A DNA stretch of 64,000 nt from Psoroptes ovis (taxonomy: Eukaryota > Arthropoda > Arachnida > Sarcoptiformes > Psoroptidae), in contig PQWQ01000034.1 of assembly GCA_002943765.1 (NCBI GenBank), positions 62,001 to 126,000 of the forward strand, read 5' to 3'. The notes beneath the pieces were generated by a model. The model was not told the origin of the DNA. It worked only from the letters and a program-made list of their open reading frames with translations, and made no database searches. The position numbers and the translations under genes were made by a program. Shown in pieces: positions 1 through 10,255 of the stretch (position 1 is the stretch's first letter; each line of letters opens with the position of its first letter).

Positions 1-75
1 AATTTGATTTGTAATGATAAAAGTATGTGCTGAGTTCTTTTTCAATGAATTATTCAATATTGTTTTTTTGCATAG

Positions 76-374
76 GTCCATCTGAACAATTCATTGTACT
101 TTCATTTGTTGGCATCGTATCATCTTGTCTGTTTGTTTCTTTATTATTATTCTTGTTAATTCTGTACAAGATTCGTAGAATTAATTGCAAAAATAATGAC
201 AATAGTTTATTGATCGGTGATCAAACAATTTCGAAACGAAAATTATATGGTACAGTGAATGGTGATAGTTTTGAATATTTACATTCATCTGATCATCAAC
301 CATTGTCAAAAGCATTGTTTTATCAAAATATTAAACATTATAATCAAACAATAATGAACGCTGAAATTAAATGA
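76..374 (+). CDS. Last exon of a single-pass membrane protein gene (5' part outside the window)
   Basis: This is a terminal coding exon. It follows a T-rich tract and a cag-type acceptor ending at 75, starts with the last two bases of a split codon, and runs in frame to TGA at 372-374. The encoded tail has a short GPSEQF lead, one strongly hydrophobic segment of about 30 residues (FIVLSFVGIVSSCLF onward), then a basic IRRINCK stop-transfer motif and about 65 polar residues with several Tyr. That suggests the C-terminal end of a type I membrane protein with a cytoplasmic tail. I do not recognise the family. It converges on the FBXO47-like gene, whose stop lies 50 bases away. Confidence 0.55.
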
Positions 375-423
375 ATTATATCTATTTCGATTAATAATAA
401 TGATGATGAGTATCGATTAAATT

Positions 424-2022
424 TCAATTATGATTTTCGTAGAATTTTATGAGTATAATTTTCATTAATTCTAATTGTGAATCGATTATATCACATATTT
501 CATATATTTCTATTTGTTGATCATCATCGGTTATCATTTCAGCATCGAAAAATGCTGCAGAAAAAGCCGTCGGCAATAATTGAATCAATTCCGTACCATT
601 TTCATTCACTAATACATCAATCATTTTTGCTATTGGTGCCAAATCTTTTGATGTTTTGAATGTGACCACGTTTAAATGACATAATTGTGTGGCTACTTCA
701 TTAACATGACCATCTATGAGGATGAATTATTAATTTTTTGGTTCAAAGTTAATTCAAAATTTCATACCTTTAATTTTTTTATTGAAAAATGCCAATGTTA
801 TTTCGAATCCAGCATAGTATAACAATTCGGATACATTCATCGAAGTCCATTTGGTCGGTGTCATCACAATACGATCAACTAAATCGATTAAAACTTTCAA
901 AAAATTGGATTAATATTGAAAAATTCTTAAAAATATGAATTTCTTATACTCACAATCTTTTGTATAGGAAAATTCATCACATTTGATATATAAGAAATAT
1001 ATTGTCAATCCCAGATCTTCGAAACTTTTTTGAGAAAAATTCGAATCAGTTAAATCCCACCAAGCAATATATGGCAATGATAAATTATTGATATTATCAA
1101 ATGATACTAATGGTCCAAAAATGACTATAAATAATCTTGCAATTTCAGTCAACGTATAGATATTGATTGTTTTCACTAACCAAATGATTTTTTCTTTCAA
1201 ATTATTCAGGGAATCATATGGATGTGCGAAAATCATTCGGAAAAAATTCCGTGTCAATAATTCTTGTTTTTGTTTAGATCCAAGTGCATGATTTAGAATT
1301 TTTTCAATTTGTAAATCGATCATACAAATATCTTTAAGTTTCATGAACATTTTTTCACATTCAAAATCACGCCAACCTTTCATGAATGTATTCATTAATT
1401 TTGAATAACATTTTATTATGAATTTGAATGATAAATAATTATGTTCATTCAATAATTGTATCGATGGAATGCCATAAGTTGTATCCATAATATGTACAAA
1501 CATATCAATACGATCATGTGTACGAAATAGAAATGTTGATCGTTTCAATAGTAGACCAATGTTTGCGAATAATTTCTGTGTTTCATACACGAATTTCGTA
1601 TCATAAATATTTGCCGTATTTAATTGTTGTAATTCATCGTTTTTAAACAAATGATTATTATGACAATTTTGTTCTAAAATGAAAAATTGAATAATAAAAT
1701 TTCTCATCTTTGAATTGGTCATCGTCATACGACTTAATTCTTCTGGTGATAAAAAATTGAAAATTTTCATTACGATTTCACCAGGTAATCGATCAAAATA
1801 ACCATTTTGTTCATAATCATTTTCATAATTATTATCATTATCTTTGATACCAGTATAATATTGTAGATCATATCGTAACATTATATTATTATTATTATTT
1901 TCATCACGATTATTATTGTTCACATCAATCAATTTTTGTCGTTTATTATTTTTTGATATTTCCATTATCATTGTTTTGTTCATTATCCAAAATTCAAATG
2001 ATTCACAATCGAATCGAATCAA
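424..2022 (-). CDS. FBXO47: FBXO47-like F-box protein
   Basis: Coding exons on the minus strand are 2022-954, 893-768 and 713-424. Introns have good GTGAGT and GTATGA donors and the joined frame gives 494 residues. After an Asn-rich N-terminus comes an F-box (LPGEIVMKIFNFLSPEELSR, roughly residues 79-115). The rest matches vertebrate FBXO47 along its length: IGLLLKRSTFLF, FMKGWRDFECEKMF, ARLFIVIFGP, LIDLVDRIVMTPTKW and the C-terminal helical region. FBXO47 is an SCF-type adaptor known from meiotic prophase, where it affects synaptonemal complex and telomere behaviour; that role is family knowledge, not seen here. Its length is close to the vertebrate protein. A CTCF-like 15-mer lies 61 bases upstream of the ATG. 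Confidence 0.85.
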
Positions 2023-2340
2023 ATCAAATCGAATGTTTTTTGGCGGACATTTGAAAAATTCGAATTTTAGTTACAAAAACTGCAACTTGGGGGCGCCACT
2101 TTGTTGTTATTTATTTGAAAAAAATTTAAATTCAAATTTTATTTACAATTTAAAAAAAAATTTAAAATTTAATCAATTTTCAAATGATAATTAATAGCAG
2201 GTAAGTTAATATTAATATTATTTTAAATAAGAATAAATTTAAAATTTCAAAAATTAATTAAAATATTTAATGAATTAAACCTTGTTCTTTTAGTGTGCAG
2301 ATATAGTTTTTCAAATGTCATCATCATCATCATCATTCAT
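2023..2340. other. Intergenic spacer between FBXO47-like and His-rich genes
   Basis: This 318-base stretch is AT-rich apart from a GC-rich patch near 2085-2100 (see the CTCF-like site). It must hold the FBXO47 promoter and the 3' untranslated region of the next minus-strand gene. A TCATCATCATCA run sits at 2320-2337. No reading frame is supported. Confidence 0.5.
2083..2097 (+). promoter_or_regulatory. CTCF-like 15-mer upstream of FBXO47
   Basis: CAACTTGGGGGCGCC matches 13 of 15 positions of the CTCF core CCASYAGRKGGCRSY, counted by eye. It is one of the few GC-rich patches in this AT-rich spacer and lies 61 bases upstream of the FBXO47-like start codon. Binding is inferred, not shown. Confidence 0.4.
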
Positions 2341-4450
2341 TTATTTAATTTGATCATAAACATGTGTAGGAATGACAGGTGGCGTTGCATGTACAGCACT
2401 TTGAATACGGGCAAAACTTTCGGCAATTGTATTTGATGATGATGATGGTAATGTTTTCGTTATGACTAATTGCTCAATAATTGGTTCATTCATTAATGTC
2501 GATGATGATGATGATAAACGAGTTGATATTAATGGTGACATATTAATTATTTTATTATTGTCATTATTATCAACATTTGACACAATCTTTGACGGTAACA
2601 AGGTATTAATGCTTTCACCTTCAGTATCCATACCATTATCGAGTATCGATGAATTTTTATTGATGGCTTTATTCAATAATTTATTATCACTACTACTACT
2701 GGATAAATATATTCCATCACCATCAAAATATCGATTATTTTGCGGTATATAACTATTCGAATGTTGTCGATGACCATAATGACCATGATGATATGTGGTA
2801 CCTAAAAATGGTGTCAATCGTGAATAACCATTATTATGATGTCCACCAATGCTATCGATTGTTGATGGTATCGAATAATCATCATCGTGATGATGATGAT
2901 TACCATGATTATAATGAGTATGATAATGATTATCATTATTATTTTCAAGGTATTTACTTAAATATTGTTTCTTATGTTTTAGTAAATTTTTCTTATTCAG
3001 ATCAATGAATTTTTTAGGATCATTATCATCATGATGTTCGACCAAATAAGGCACGTGATGTTCATAATCAAAATGATGATCATTATCATCATGATGATGA
3101 CCTGAATCCTTGTCATATTTCTTATGCATATCAACAATCGATTTCGTACCATGATCATGATCACCATAATATGAGTGGAAATGCTTTTTCGAACCTTTTG
3201 ATTTACCTGTAGAATATTCTTTATCATACACATAATGTTTTTCATAACCATAACCACGATTACGTTTGTAAACAAATGAATCATCGAAATTTTTGCGATT
3301 ATCCGTTTTACCGCCATATTTATCTTGTTTATGTTGTTTATTCAATTTATACAGTCCTAAAGTCATCAATTATAAATGAGAATGAATGTGAATGTTTAAA
3401 TGGTGTGAGAAATTTCGAATCCAAATTGGTCTGAGGACAAATTTTCTTAAGATTTTAATAAGAAAATTTGTCCACTCAGACACTAATTGGTGTGGACTGA
3501 AATTGATAATAACCTTGATCTAGATGTTCATTGCTGTTGCTGTCACCACCACCTGCACCACCACCACCGCGATCGCCACCACCATAAACACCATAGTTTT
3601 TATTGTGCCCTACATTTTGTGTGTGTATGTTTTCATTGTATTTTCATTAATGAAAATTATCAAGGTGGAAAAAGGTGAAGGAAAAAACAAAAAACATTCG
3701 AAACAATGATTAAGATTAAGGTAAGAAATTATTTTGTCTAAAACAAATTATTTCTAAGATTTATTTTCTTCTAAATTGTTTGAATTTAGTTCTATCATTA
3801 GCTTGGTACGCGATGTTATGATATCACTTTCGAATACATCTTTGATAATGATGATGATTAGGTTGTCCGATAAGTTCTTGCCGATTTTCTCATAATTCCC
3901 TTCGGATATAATCGGCTAAAACTTTTCGGATAACCTAAATATATGCAATCCAATGGATTAATAATAAAAATCCAATTATTTTTAAAACATTAATCATTTT
4001 AGACTGTCATCATCTTACATATATTAATATCTTGAAAGAAAATGGTATATATTTCTCTATCATTAAAAATTAAAACTTAATTTTGTGTAATATACAAGAT
4101 TTCAAGTTTTAATTCGTACTTTTAAAATTTATTTTCGTAGTTTTAAAATTGAATTTCGTAATTTCATCGGTGTAAAAATATATTCAAAACTACGAAATTC
4201 AATTTTAAAACTATGAAAATTAATTTTAAAACTCTGAATTAAAACTTGAAATCCTGTATATTTTTTCTTAGACTTTCAGCCAACAATATTACCACTTACC
4301 AAATGGTTCATTAAGAATTTTTGTACCTAAAATACCACCATATTTATAATAATCATCATTTTGATTGCCATAACTATTGTCCGAATTGATTGGTAAACTC
4401 GCAATCATTAAAACATCATTAAAATTGTCATTATTATGACGATATTTCAT

Positions 4451-4482
<32 letters not shown>

Positions 4483-4720
4483 ATTTATGATGATCATCAT
4501 TAAAGTTGACAAAATGATCACCAAGTATTGGTCCTAATGCACCACCACCACCTTTGGTTGTTGAGGATAATAAATGATCAAATGATTCTTGTGTTTTTAA
4601 ATCATCATTTTGAAGCTTAAAAGGTTGACAATTGACAAATAATAATGATGATGATGTCGATGATGATGATAAAATGAAGAAAATTATTGTCACTCGTAAA
4701 CACTTTGAAGACATTTTCAA
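2341..4720 (-). CDS. Secreted His-rich protein (DUF4779-like)
   Basis: Two exons on the minus strand, 4720-4300 and 3356-2341, join in frame (TTT G + GA CTG) to give 478 residues. An in-frame ATG at 4714 is an equally good start. The N-terminus is a signal peptide (VTIIFFILSSSS, ending near VNC). A Gly/Pro/Ser-rich section follows, then a basic-aromatic block (GYGYEKHYVYDKEY, KKHFHSYYGDHDHG), several HHHDDND clusters and a Ser/Thr-rich tail. The composition resembles the His-rich secreted arthropod proteins grouped as DUF4779, whose function is unknown; metal binding or a cuticle role is guesswork. The 943-base intron holds a 70-bp hairpin, one PalB and one PalA element. Confidence 0.7.
3421..3490. 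repeat. 70-bp hairpin of a third type
   Basis: Inverted repeat in the intron of the His-rich gene. The left arm (CCAAATTGGTCTGAGGACAA then ATTTTCTTA) is matched by the right arm (TAAGAAAATTTGTCC, CTCAGACACTAATTGG) around a short AT loop. Ends and sequence differ from PalA and PalB, so it is probably a separate MITE family with one copy here. Confidence 0.6.
3857..3939. mobile_element. PalB element 1
   Basis: First of 13 short palindromes with mariner-like ends. The left end is TTAGGTTGTCCGATAAGTTC and the right end is its imperfect reverse complement. It has the ATAATCGGC type of loop, lacks any transposase and is flanked by TA. It lies inside the intron of the His-rich gene, so it would be transcribed as a hairpin. 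Confidence 0.8.
4092..4261. mobile_element. PalA element 1
   Basis: First of 22 longer palindromes. The ends are ACAAGATTTCAAGTTTTAAT and its partner ATTAAAACTTGAAATCCTGT, flanked by TA. The body is a run of imperfect units such as TTTTAAAATTGAATTTCGTA on the left and TACGAAATTCAATTTTAAAA on the right. No coding capacity. Intronic in the His-rich gene. Confidence 0.85.
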
Positions 4721-5642
4721 ACAATATCAATCAATTATTTATGGTTCAAGAATCAATCAAAATTGAATGTAATCCAAAAATTTGAAATTTCAAAGATAAA
4801 TTTTCATTCGATCAAGAAGAAACATGCACAAATATATGTGTTCAAGAAAAGATTTTTGGAAGATACATCAAATCCAATGTGTTATTTTATATGAAAAATC
4901 TACTGGGGAACAATCTTTCTGTGGGGATATTCAAAACAACTCTTTGTCTCTCATCATTATTGTTTTTGATCTACGTGTTAAGAATATAGATTTAAATTTT
5001 CAAATATTAACATGCGACAAACACATCAACAAATGAGTGATCAAAACTTAAATTTTGTTGGATTATGCAAATGTACGGGACATCATCCATTCCATTATTT
5101 GATTCATTTGAATCTCTTCAGTTTAAATCTTAAAAACTGTTGACCACATTGGCTAAACATAATTATTTTTATATATACATGGAAGATCATGTGAAAATTC
5201 AAGAAAAACACTTGAGAAAGAAACAAAAGCATCTTACTTAGTTACTATATGGTGTCAAAATGATTTCACTACTATTCATTTATTTATTATTATTATTGAA
5301 ATGTTAAATGTGTAAGTTATAATTTATGTCAATTAAAATATGAAATGATTATTTTACATTTTATAATTTGACAATTTTAGGTCATTTGAAAATATTTATG
5401 AATATGTGTTTATCCCCGAAAATTTCCACCTTTTCATCCAAAAATCTATTATTGGAATCATTTGACAAAGACCTTGAAATTTATCAATTTTAAAAAATGA
5501 ATTTCTTAAGAAAAACTGTCAAAAATCAATCGATTGACATTCGATATTTGGTTTTTTTTTCAGGGGAAACTTTTAAATTATACATTTTTTGACAATTATA
5601 TCGAATCCACTAACTGACTAATTTGAATGGTACATGGCTGTA

Positions 5643-5771
5643 TCAAGCATCTTTCCACTCGTTTAAGGCACACGAGTCATATTCGAATGTGGACAAATTC
5701 AAGACGTTGACACAATCATATCGATAATTGGTGGCTGCCAAACAAAATTCATAATTATGATCACTGGCCAT
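5643..5771 (-). CDS. Possible small ORF or terminal exon, 42 residues, three Cys
   Basis: A minus-strand ATG at 5771 opens a 42-codon frame (MASDHNYEFCLAATNYRYDC through ALNEWKDA, then TGA). Composition is balanced, with three Cys and several Tyr and Trp, unlike the random AT-rich frames around it. The frame stays open about 25 bases upstream of the ATG, so it may instead be a terminal exon using the TTTATAG acceptor just before the ATG or another one further up. I do not recognise the peptide and found no clear partner exon. Confidence 0.25.
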   Translation of the reverse strand: MASDHNYEFCLAATNYRYDCVNVLNLSTFEYDSCALNEWKDA

Positions 5772-6299
5772 TCTATAAACAGATTTAACACCATGCTTTA
5801 ATCAATTTATGAATTTTATTTGATTGATAGTTGTCAAGCAGCTTAAAAGCCTTGATCATTTCAAGAATCGAATCAAAAAATAATCAAAAGACTTAAGTCC
5901 AAATGATATGACAGTACTAATGATATGATGATTGGTGATATCCAAATGGATGCCAAAAATATTTTCACAATATAAGACCATTTATATCGAAATGATTCGA
6001 AATGAAATATAAATATTTCCTGAAATATTTATATTTTCTCTTATCCCCTTTTTCTATGAAGACATTTAATGATATATATTCACACCAACCAAATGAGAAA
6101 TCGATTGAGAATAAAGTAAAGTAAGTGTGCTGAATAATTAGTAAGTAAACTATTACAATAAATTCGTCCATGCATATCTTTGTGTTGAACTTTTATTATC
6201 GTTTGTTTTCTTTTGTTTTCATTTTCATCTTTAAGACTTTCATTTTCGGTAATCTAATCACCGAATTGAGACAAATATATATTCAAATGTAAATAAGTG

Positions 6300-6408
6300 T
6301 TGACCACTATTATTTGTCTTATTTCGATGGTTACAGCCTAATAATTGTGCCTTATTATTCCAGAAATTTTCCCCATTGACCACCATTGACCATTGCGAAA
6401 TTGACCAC
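6300..6408 (+). promoter_or_regulatory. Cluster of four TTGACCA motifs
   Basis: TTGACCAC occurs at 6300, 6376 and 6401, and TTGACCAT at 6386, about 100-200 bases upstream of the Asn-rich secreted protein start. A fifth TTGACCAC is at 5140. The reverse complement carries the nuclear-receptor half-site GGTCA, so a hormone-response cluster is possible but unproven. Confidence 0.3.
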
Positions 6409-6508
6409 ATTTGTGTTTTTATCTTTGTGCGGAGATGTAATCTTTGAATTTATTTATTGACAAAATTGATCTTTAATCTATAGTCTTAATTCGCGATTGA
6501 ACCCAAGA

Positions 6509-8002
6509 ATGGCATCGATAATCCAGCAATCGCTATTGATCATTTCATTATTATTCAGTGTTTCGAATGTTGAATTATTCATCAATACAATGGGTGTAAA
6601 TATTAATGTAATACAACCAACTCAATCATCATCGTTGAATGTTTCCGACCAGTACGATGAAACATTGACAACCGATTCTTCAATCAATGATAATAATAAT
6701 ATCGATGAAGATAATCCAAAAAAATTCATTGAATCTATTCTCGAGGGGCCATCCAAAGATTTTACAAAAATTACAAACGATAAAAATGATAAAAAAACTG
6801 ATGTAAGTGTAACGATATATCATCATCAAGCAATACATACACCGATTATTGATGGTGGTGGCCAAAATAATGACAAGTATAATAATACTGCTGGACACAT
6901 CATATACGGTAATGGTTATGGATTGCATTATGGTTTTGATTTAGATGGAAAATACCGGCGTGAAAAAGGTTATCAATTCGAAAAGGCAATGGGTAAAGAA
7001 ACATGTCGAAATAGTGATGATGATAAATCATGTGCTATGGATAAATTTCAACGACGGTCAGATATTTATGGTCAAAGGTCAGATCAGAACTATGCCAATA
7101 CGAACAATCAAAAGTTTAAAGATAATTTCTATGAAGAAGATACACCTGATGTTGCATTGAAAAAACAAATACTACAAATCATACGTCATAACAGCAATGT
7201 TAATCTTGATGGTTTACATAAACAACGGAGACGTATTGATATTAATCAAGATCATCATCGTAATAATAATAATAATCATCGTAGAAATACACAATTCAAA
7301 AACAAGCCATTGACCAATTTACAAAATTATTTCATGACCAATCATAATAAACAACCATTTACTAAACTTGATTCATTATTTATTAATTCATTACCTGTTG
7401 TCGACGATCAAAATTATGATCAAAATTCAAATGTTATGAATTCGAATGATCAATTTTATTATCCACAATCGAATCAAAGACATAAATCGAATAAATTTAA
7501 ATCGAAACGAAATAAAAACAGGAACCGAGGCGCAATCACCATTCTAAATCGATCATTATTATCGAATGTATATGAACCGGAGAAAATTATTGAATTACAT
7601 GATGATGATTGGACTATGAATCATGATATGAATTATTATAGGCCACCAATTTGGAGACCGAAGAAAAATCCTCGTGATCATCCCCATCAATATTTCAATA
7701 ATAAAATTTATACAAATGATTTACTTCGTGATGTAAGTGAAATCAACGCAATCAAAGCTCGGAAATCGGCCATTTCAAATGATAAAATTCATAATCATTG
7801 GTTTATTAATACGAAATTGGATAATCATCGCCACTCACAGCCACAAAATCTACGACGAAATCGTAGTCAAAATCATTTGAACGAAATCATTGTACAAGAT
7901 TTTTCCACATCTAATAATTATCAAAAATCGATTCTCGAACCAAACACGAATCCATATTCGAAAAAATATTTCAGATTTATGTTACGAAATTTAAAAAATT
8001 AA
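6509..8002 (+). CDS. Secreted Asn/His-rich protein, function unknown
   Basis: A single exon of 497 residues, taking ATG at 6509 as start; the upstream in-frame TTG is not a credible eukaryotic start. Residues 1-24 (MASIIQQSLLIISLLFSVSN) form a signal peptide. The rest is polar and probably disordered: Asn/Asp-rich stretches, a GGGQNNDKYNN segment, basic patches (HKQRRRID, KRNKNRNRGA) and scattered aromatic motifs such as RPPIWRPKK near the middle. The only Cys pair in the mature part is ETCRNSDDDKSCAM. No domain is recognised. The dibasic and tetrabasic sites could be processing sites, but no repeated peptide is evident. The gene stands alone, 286 bases upstream of RpL9 on the same strand. 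Confidence 0.65.
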   Translation: MASIIQQSLLIISLLFSVSNVELFINTMGVNINVIQPTQSSSLNVSDQYDETLTTDSSINDNNNIDEDNPKKFIESILEGPSKDFTKITNDKNDKKTDVSVTIYHHQAIHTPIIDGGGQNNDKYNNTAGHIIYGNGYGLHYGFDLDGKYRREKGYQFEKAMGKETCRNSDDDKSCAMDKFQRRSDIYGQRSDQNYANTNNQKFKDNFYEEDTPDVALKKQILQIIRHNSNVNLDGLHKQRRRIDINQDHHRNNNNNHRRNTQFKNKPLTNLQNYFMTNHNKQPFTKLDSLFINSLPVVDDQNYDQNSNVMNSNDQFYYPQSNQRHKSNKFKSKRNKNRNRGAITILNRSLLSNVYEPEKIIELHDDDWTMNHDMNYYRPPIWRPKKNPRDHPHQYFNNKIYTNDLLRDVSEINAIKARKSAISNDKIHNHWFINTKLDNHRHSQPQNLRRNRSQNHLNEIIVQDFSTSNNYQKSILEPNTNPYSKKYFRFMLRNLKN

Positions 8003-8071
8003 ATTTAAAAAAAAAATCAAAAAAAAAATTTAAGTCCTATCTTTTTTGAATGGCTCTATTTTTTTTTCATT

Positions 8072-8082
8072 TGCGCATGCGT
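8072..8082. promoter_or_regulatory. TGCGCATGCGT palindromic site upstream of RpL9
   Basis: TGCGCATGCGT is a near-perfect match to the animal NRF-1 site (YGCGCAYGCGCR) and stands out in AT-rich DNA about 205 bases before the RpL9 ATG. A pyrimidine-rich stretch (TTTCTTCCTTTTTCC) at about 8140-8154 could be the terminal-oligopyrimidine start of the ribosomal-protein mRNA. Confidence 0.35.
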
Positions 8083-8287
8083 CATAGAAATGTTTGGCGA
8101 ACAACGTGGTGTTCATGTTTTTGTTTTTTGCCCATTCGATTTCTTCCTTTTTCCTGCGCTTCTTGGCTTTCAGCATTTGATTTGTGTTATTTTTCATTTT
8201 TTTAAAAAATTCAATAGCTTGGATTGAATTTTATAAGCTTTAGTTTTGATTTCCAGCTCGATTTTTACGTAAATTTCGACATACAAA

Positions 8288-9184
8288 ATGAAAACAATCC
8301 AAGCAAACCAAATTGTAACGATTCCCGATAATGGTAAGCATTCGATTTGCATTTAAATTACTCGATTTAATTGTTTTTTTTCAATGAATAATTTAGTGAG
8401 TGTTTCGGTGAAAAATCGTACCGTACGAGTGAAAGGTCCACGTGGTACATTGACCAGACAATTCAAACAACAACTAGACATCGAAATGGTTGGAAAGAAA
8501 AAATTGCGCGTACAAAAATGGTTCGGTAATCGTAAAGAATTGGCAACCGTTCGTACGATTTGTTCACACATTGAAAATATGATCATCGGTGTCACTAAAG
8601 GCTATTTATATAAAATGCGCACTGTTTATGCTCACTTTCCAATCAATGTAACGACAAGTGAAAAGAATACTGTTGTTGAAATTCGAAATTTCCTCGGCGA
8701 AAAATATATTCGCCGCGTTGAAATGTCACCAGGTGTTACGTGTGTTAATTCTACATCACAAAAAGATGAATTAATTCTCGAAGGCAATGATATTGAAGCT
8801 GTTTCAAGATCAGGTATTTGTACTTGTATTTGATCAATTATTCAGCAAATTATCGGGCATTTTTTGATTCAATGTGATTTCTCCACAAGAGATCCCATTG
8901 TATCTGTGATCAATCAGTTGTAATGATTGATTTCAATCAAAAAAATGCCAAAAATAAAACCAATTATTTCCACGTTTGGAAACTTGAATATATTTCTGAT
9001 AGTTTGCTGAACACTAAGGATAATTTACATTTATTTGATTGATTAATTAATCAAAATTTTTTTTTCTATTTCAATCCAAACAGCCGCATTGATTCATCAA
9101 TCAACATTGGTCAAAAATAAAGATATTCGAAAATTTTTGGACGGTATTTATGTTTCGGAAAAAACGAATGTGGTCGTTGAATGA
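8288..9184 (+). CDS. RpL9: 60S ribosomal protein L9 (uL6)
   Basis: Three exons, 8288-8333, 8397-8813 and 9084-9184, join in frame to 187 residues, nearly the length of the human protein. The first exon encodes MKTIQANQIVTIPDN and the joins sit at GTAAGC and GTATTT donors. Diagnostic blocks include VKGPRGTLTRQF, WFGNRKELATVRTICSHIEN, MIIGVTKGYLYKMR, VYAHFPINV, EIRNFLGEKYIRRV, QKDELILEGNDIE and KNKDIRKFLDGIYVSE. The protein belongs to the large ribosomal subunit near the sarcin-ricin loop and stalk base. An AATAAA signal lies at 9197-9202. The gene converges on a small membrane-protein gene whose stop is only 89 bases away. Confidence 0.97.
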
Positions 9185-9273
9185 ATGAATGAAATTAATA
9201 AAATAATTTTTTTTATTTCGGTTCAAATAAATTAAAATAAAATGACATCTTTTATTGACATGTATCAATGAAT

Positions 9274-9489
9274 TTATCCTTTTGTTGATGATGATGATTT
9301 TATTCGTTTTGATTTCACGGTCAACGATGATACTGTGGATCGGTTTTTATTCAAAAATTTTTTATGTAAACCAAGATAATGGACAATCACCATCAGAATG
9401 ATCAATGCATAAACAATGGCACCCAATATGCCAATAATTTGTAAGGCGGCTGGCGTTTCACTTTGATCCGGTACTAATGTTCCATACAT
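9274..9489 (-). CDS. Small single-pass membrane protein with basic tail
   Basis: A 71-residue frame starting at MYGTLVPDQSETPAAL. One hydrophobic segment (IIGILGAIVYALIILMVIV, about residues 18-36) is followed by a basic Ser-rich tail (HKKFLNKNRS through KSKRIKSSSSTKG). Charge distribution predicts a short outside N-terminus and an inside C-terminus. The frame is open upstream to a TTG but the only in-frame ATG is here. Architecture matches the genes at 49576-50181, 50312-50735 and 53570-53791. No known family is recognised; KCNE-like or other regulatory small membrane proteins are possible analogues only. Confidence 0.5.
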   Translation of the reverse strand: MYGTLVPDQSETPAALQIIGILGAIVYALIILMVIVHYLGLHKKFLNKNRSTVSSLTVKSKRIKSSSSTKG

Positions 9490-9699
9490 TTGTGGTATTT
9501 TTGACCGAAAATTACGAAAAAAAATTTGCAAAAATTCATTTTATTCATATTCGAATGAATGCGAAAAATTTAATTATAAATCTAATTCAATTACAAATAA
9601 TTATATTAATGATAAAATGGTGTCAGTGTTAAACTCGTTTGGATGAACGCGATTTTTTGAAAACAAAATGAAATCATAATAATTCCGAACTCAAAATTT

Positions 9700-10255
9700 T
9701 CGAAAATTTCTACGTACTATAGCCTTAGATTTTTTCGATTTTTTCAAAAATTTTGACGATGGATAGCCTTAGATTTTTTCGATTTTTTCAAAAATTTTGA
9801 CGATGGATAGCCTTAGATTTTTTCGATTTTTTCAAAAATTTTGACGATGGATAGCCTTAGATTTTTTCGATTTTTTCAAAAATTTTGACGATGGATAGCC
9901 TTAGATTTTTTCTATTTTTTCAAAAATTTTGACGATAGATAGCCTTAGATTTTTTCGAAAAATTCAAAAATTTTGACGATAGATAGCCTTAGATTTTTTC
10001 GAAAAATTCAAAAATTTTGACGATAGATAGCCTTAGATTTTTTCGATTTTTTCGAAAATTTCCACGCACTATAGTCTTAGATTTTTTCGATTTTTTCGAA
10101 AATTTCCACGTACTATAGTCTTAGATTTTTCGATTTCTTCAAAAATTTCCACGTACTATAGCCTTAGATTTTTTCGATTTTTTTAAAAATTTCCACGTGT
10201 TATAGTCTTTAATTTTGATGAATTTTCCAAAAATTTCCAATGACTATAACATTCT
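9700..10255. repeat. 44-bp tandem array, about 12 units
   Basis: Units begin at 9721, 9765, 9809, 9853, 9897, 9941, 9985, 10029, 10073, 10117, 10160 and 10204, so the period is 44 with one single-base deletion. The unit reads TAGCCTTAGATTTTTTCGAT followed by TTTTTCAAAAATTTTGACGA and TGGA. Units from about 10029 onward switch to a second variant ending in TTTCCACGTACTATAG, and the last ones decay. The same variant-2 unit recurs at 55435-55570 and 59635-59780 inside the large inverted repeat. Confidence 0.95.

Larger units (their letters stand above)
4721..6508. other. Intergenic region between divergent secreted-protein genes
   Basis: 1.8 kb of AT-rich DNA between the His-rich gene (minus) and the Asn-rich secreted protein (plus), so both promoters must lie here. 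It holds a possible 42-codon frame on the minus strand (5643-5771) and a cluster of TTGACCAC motifs at 6300-6408. The other short reading frames have no coding signature. Confidence 0.5.
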
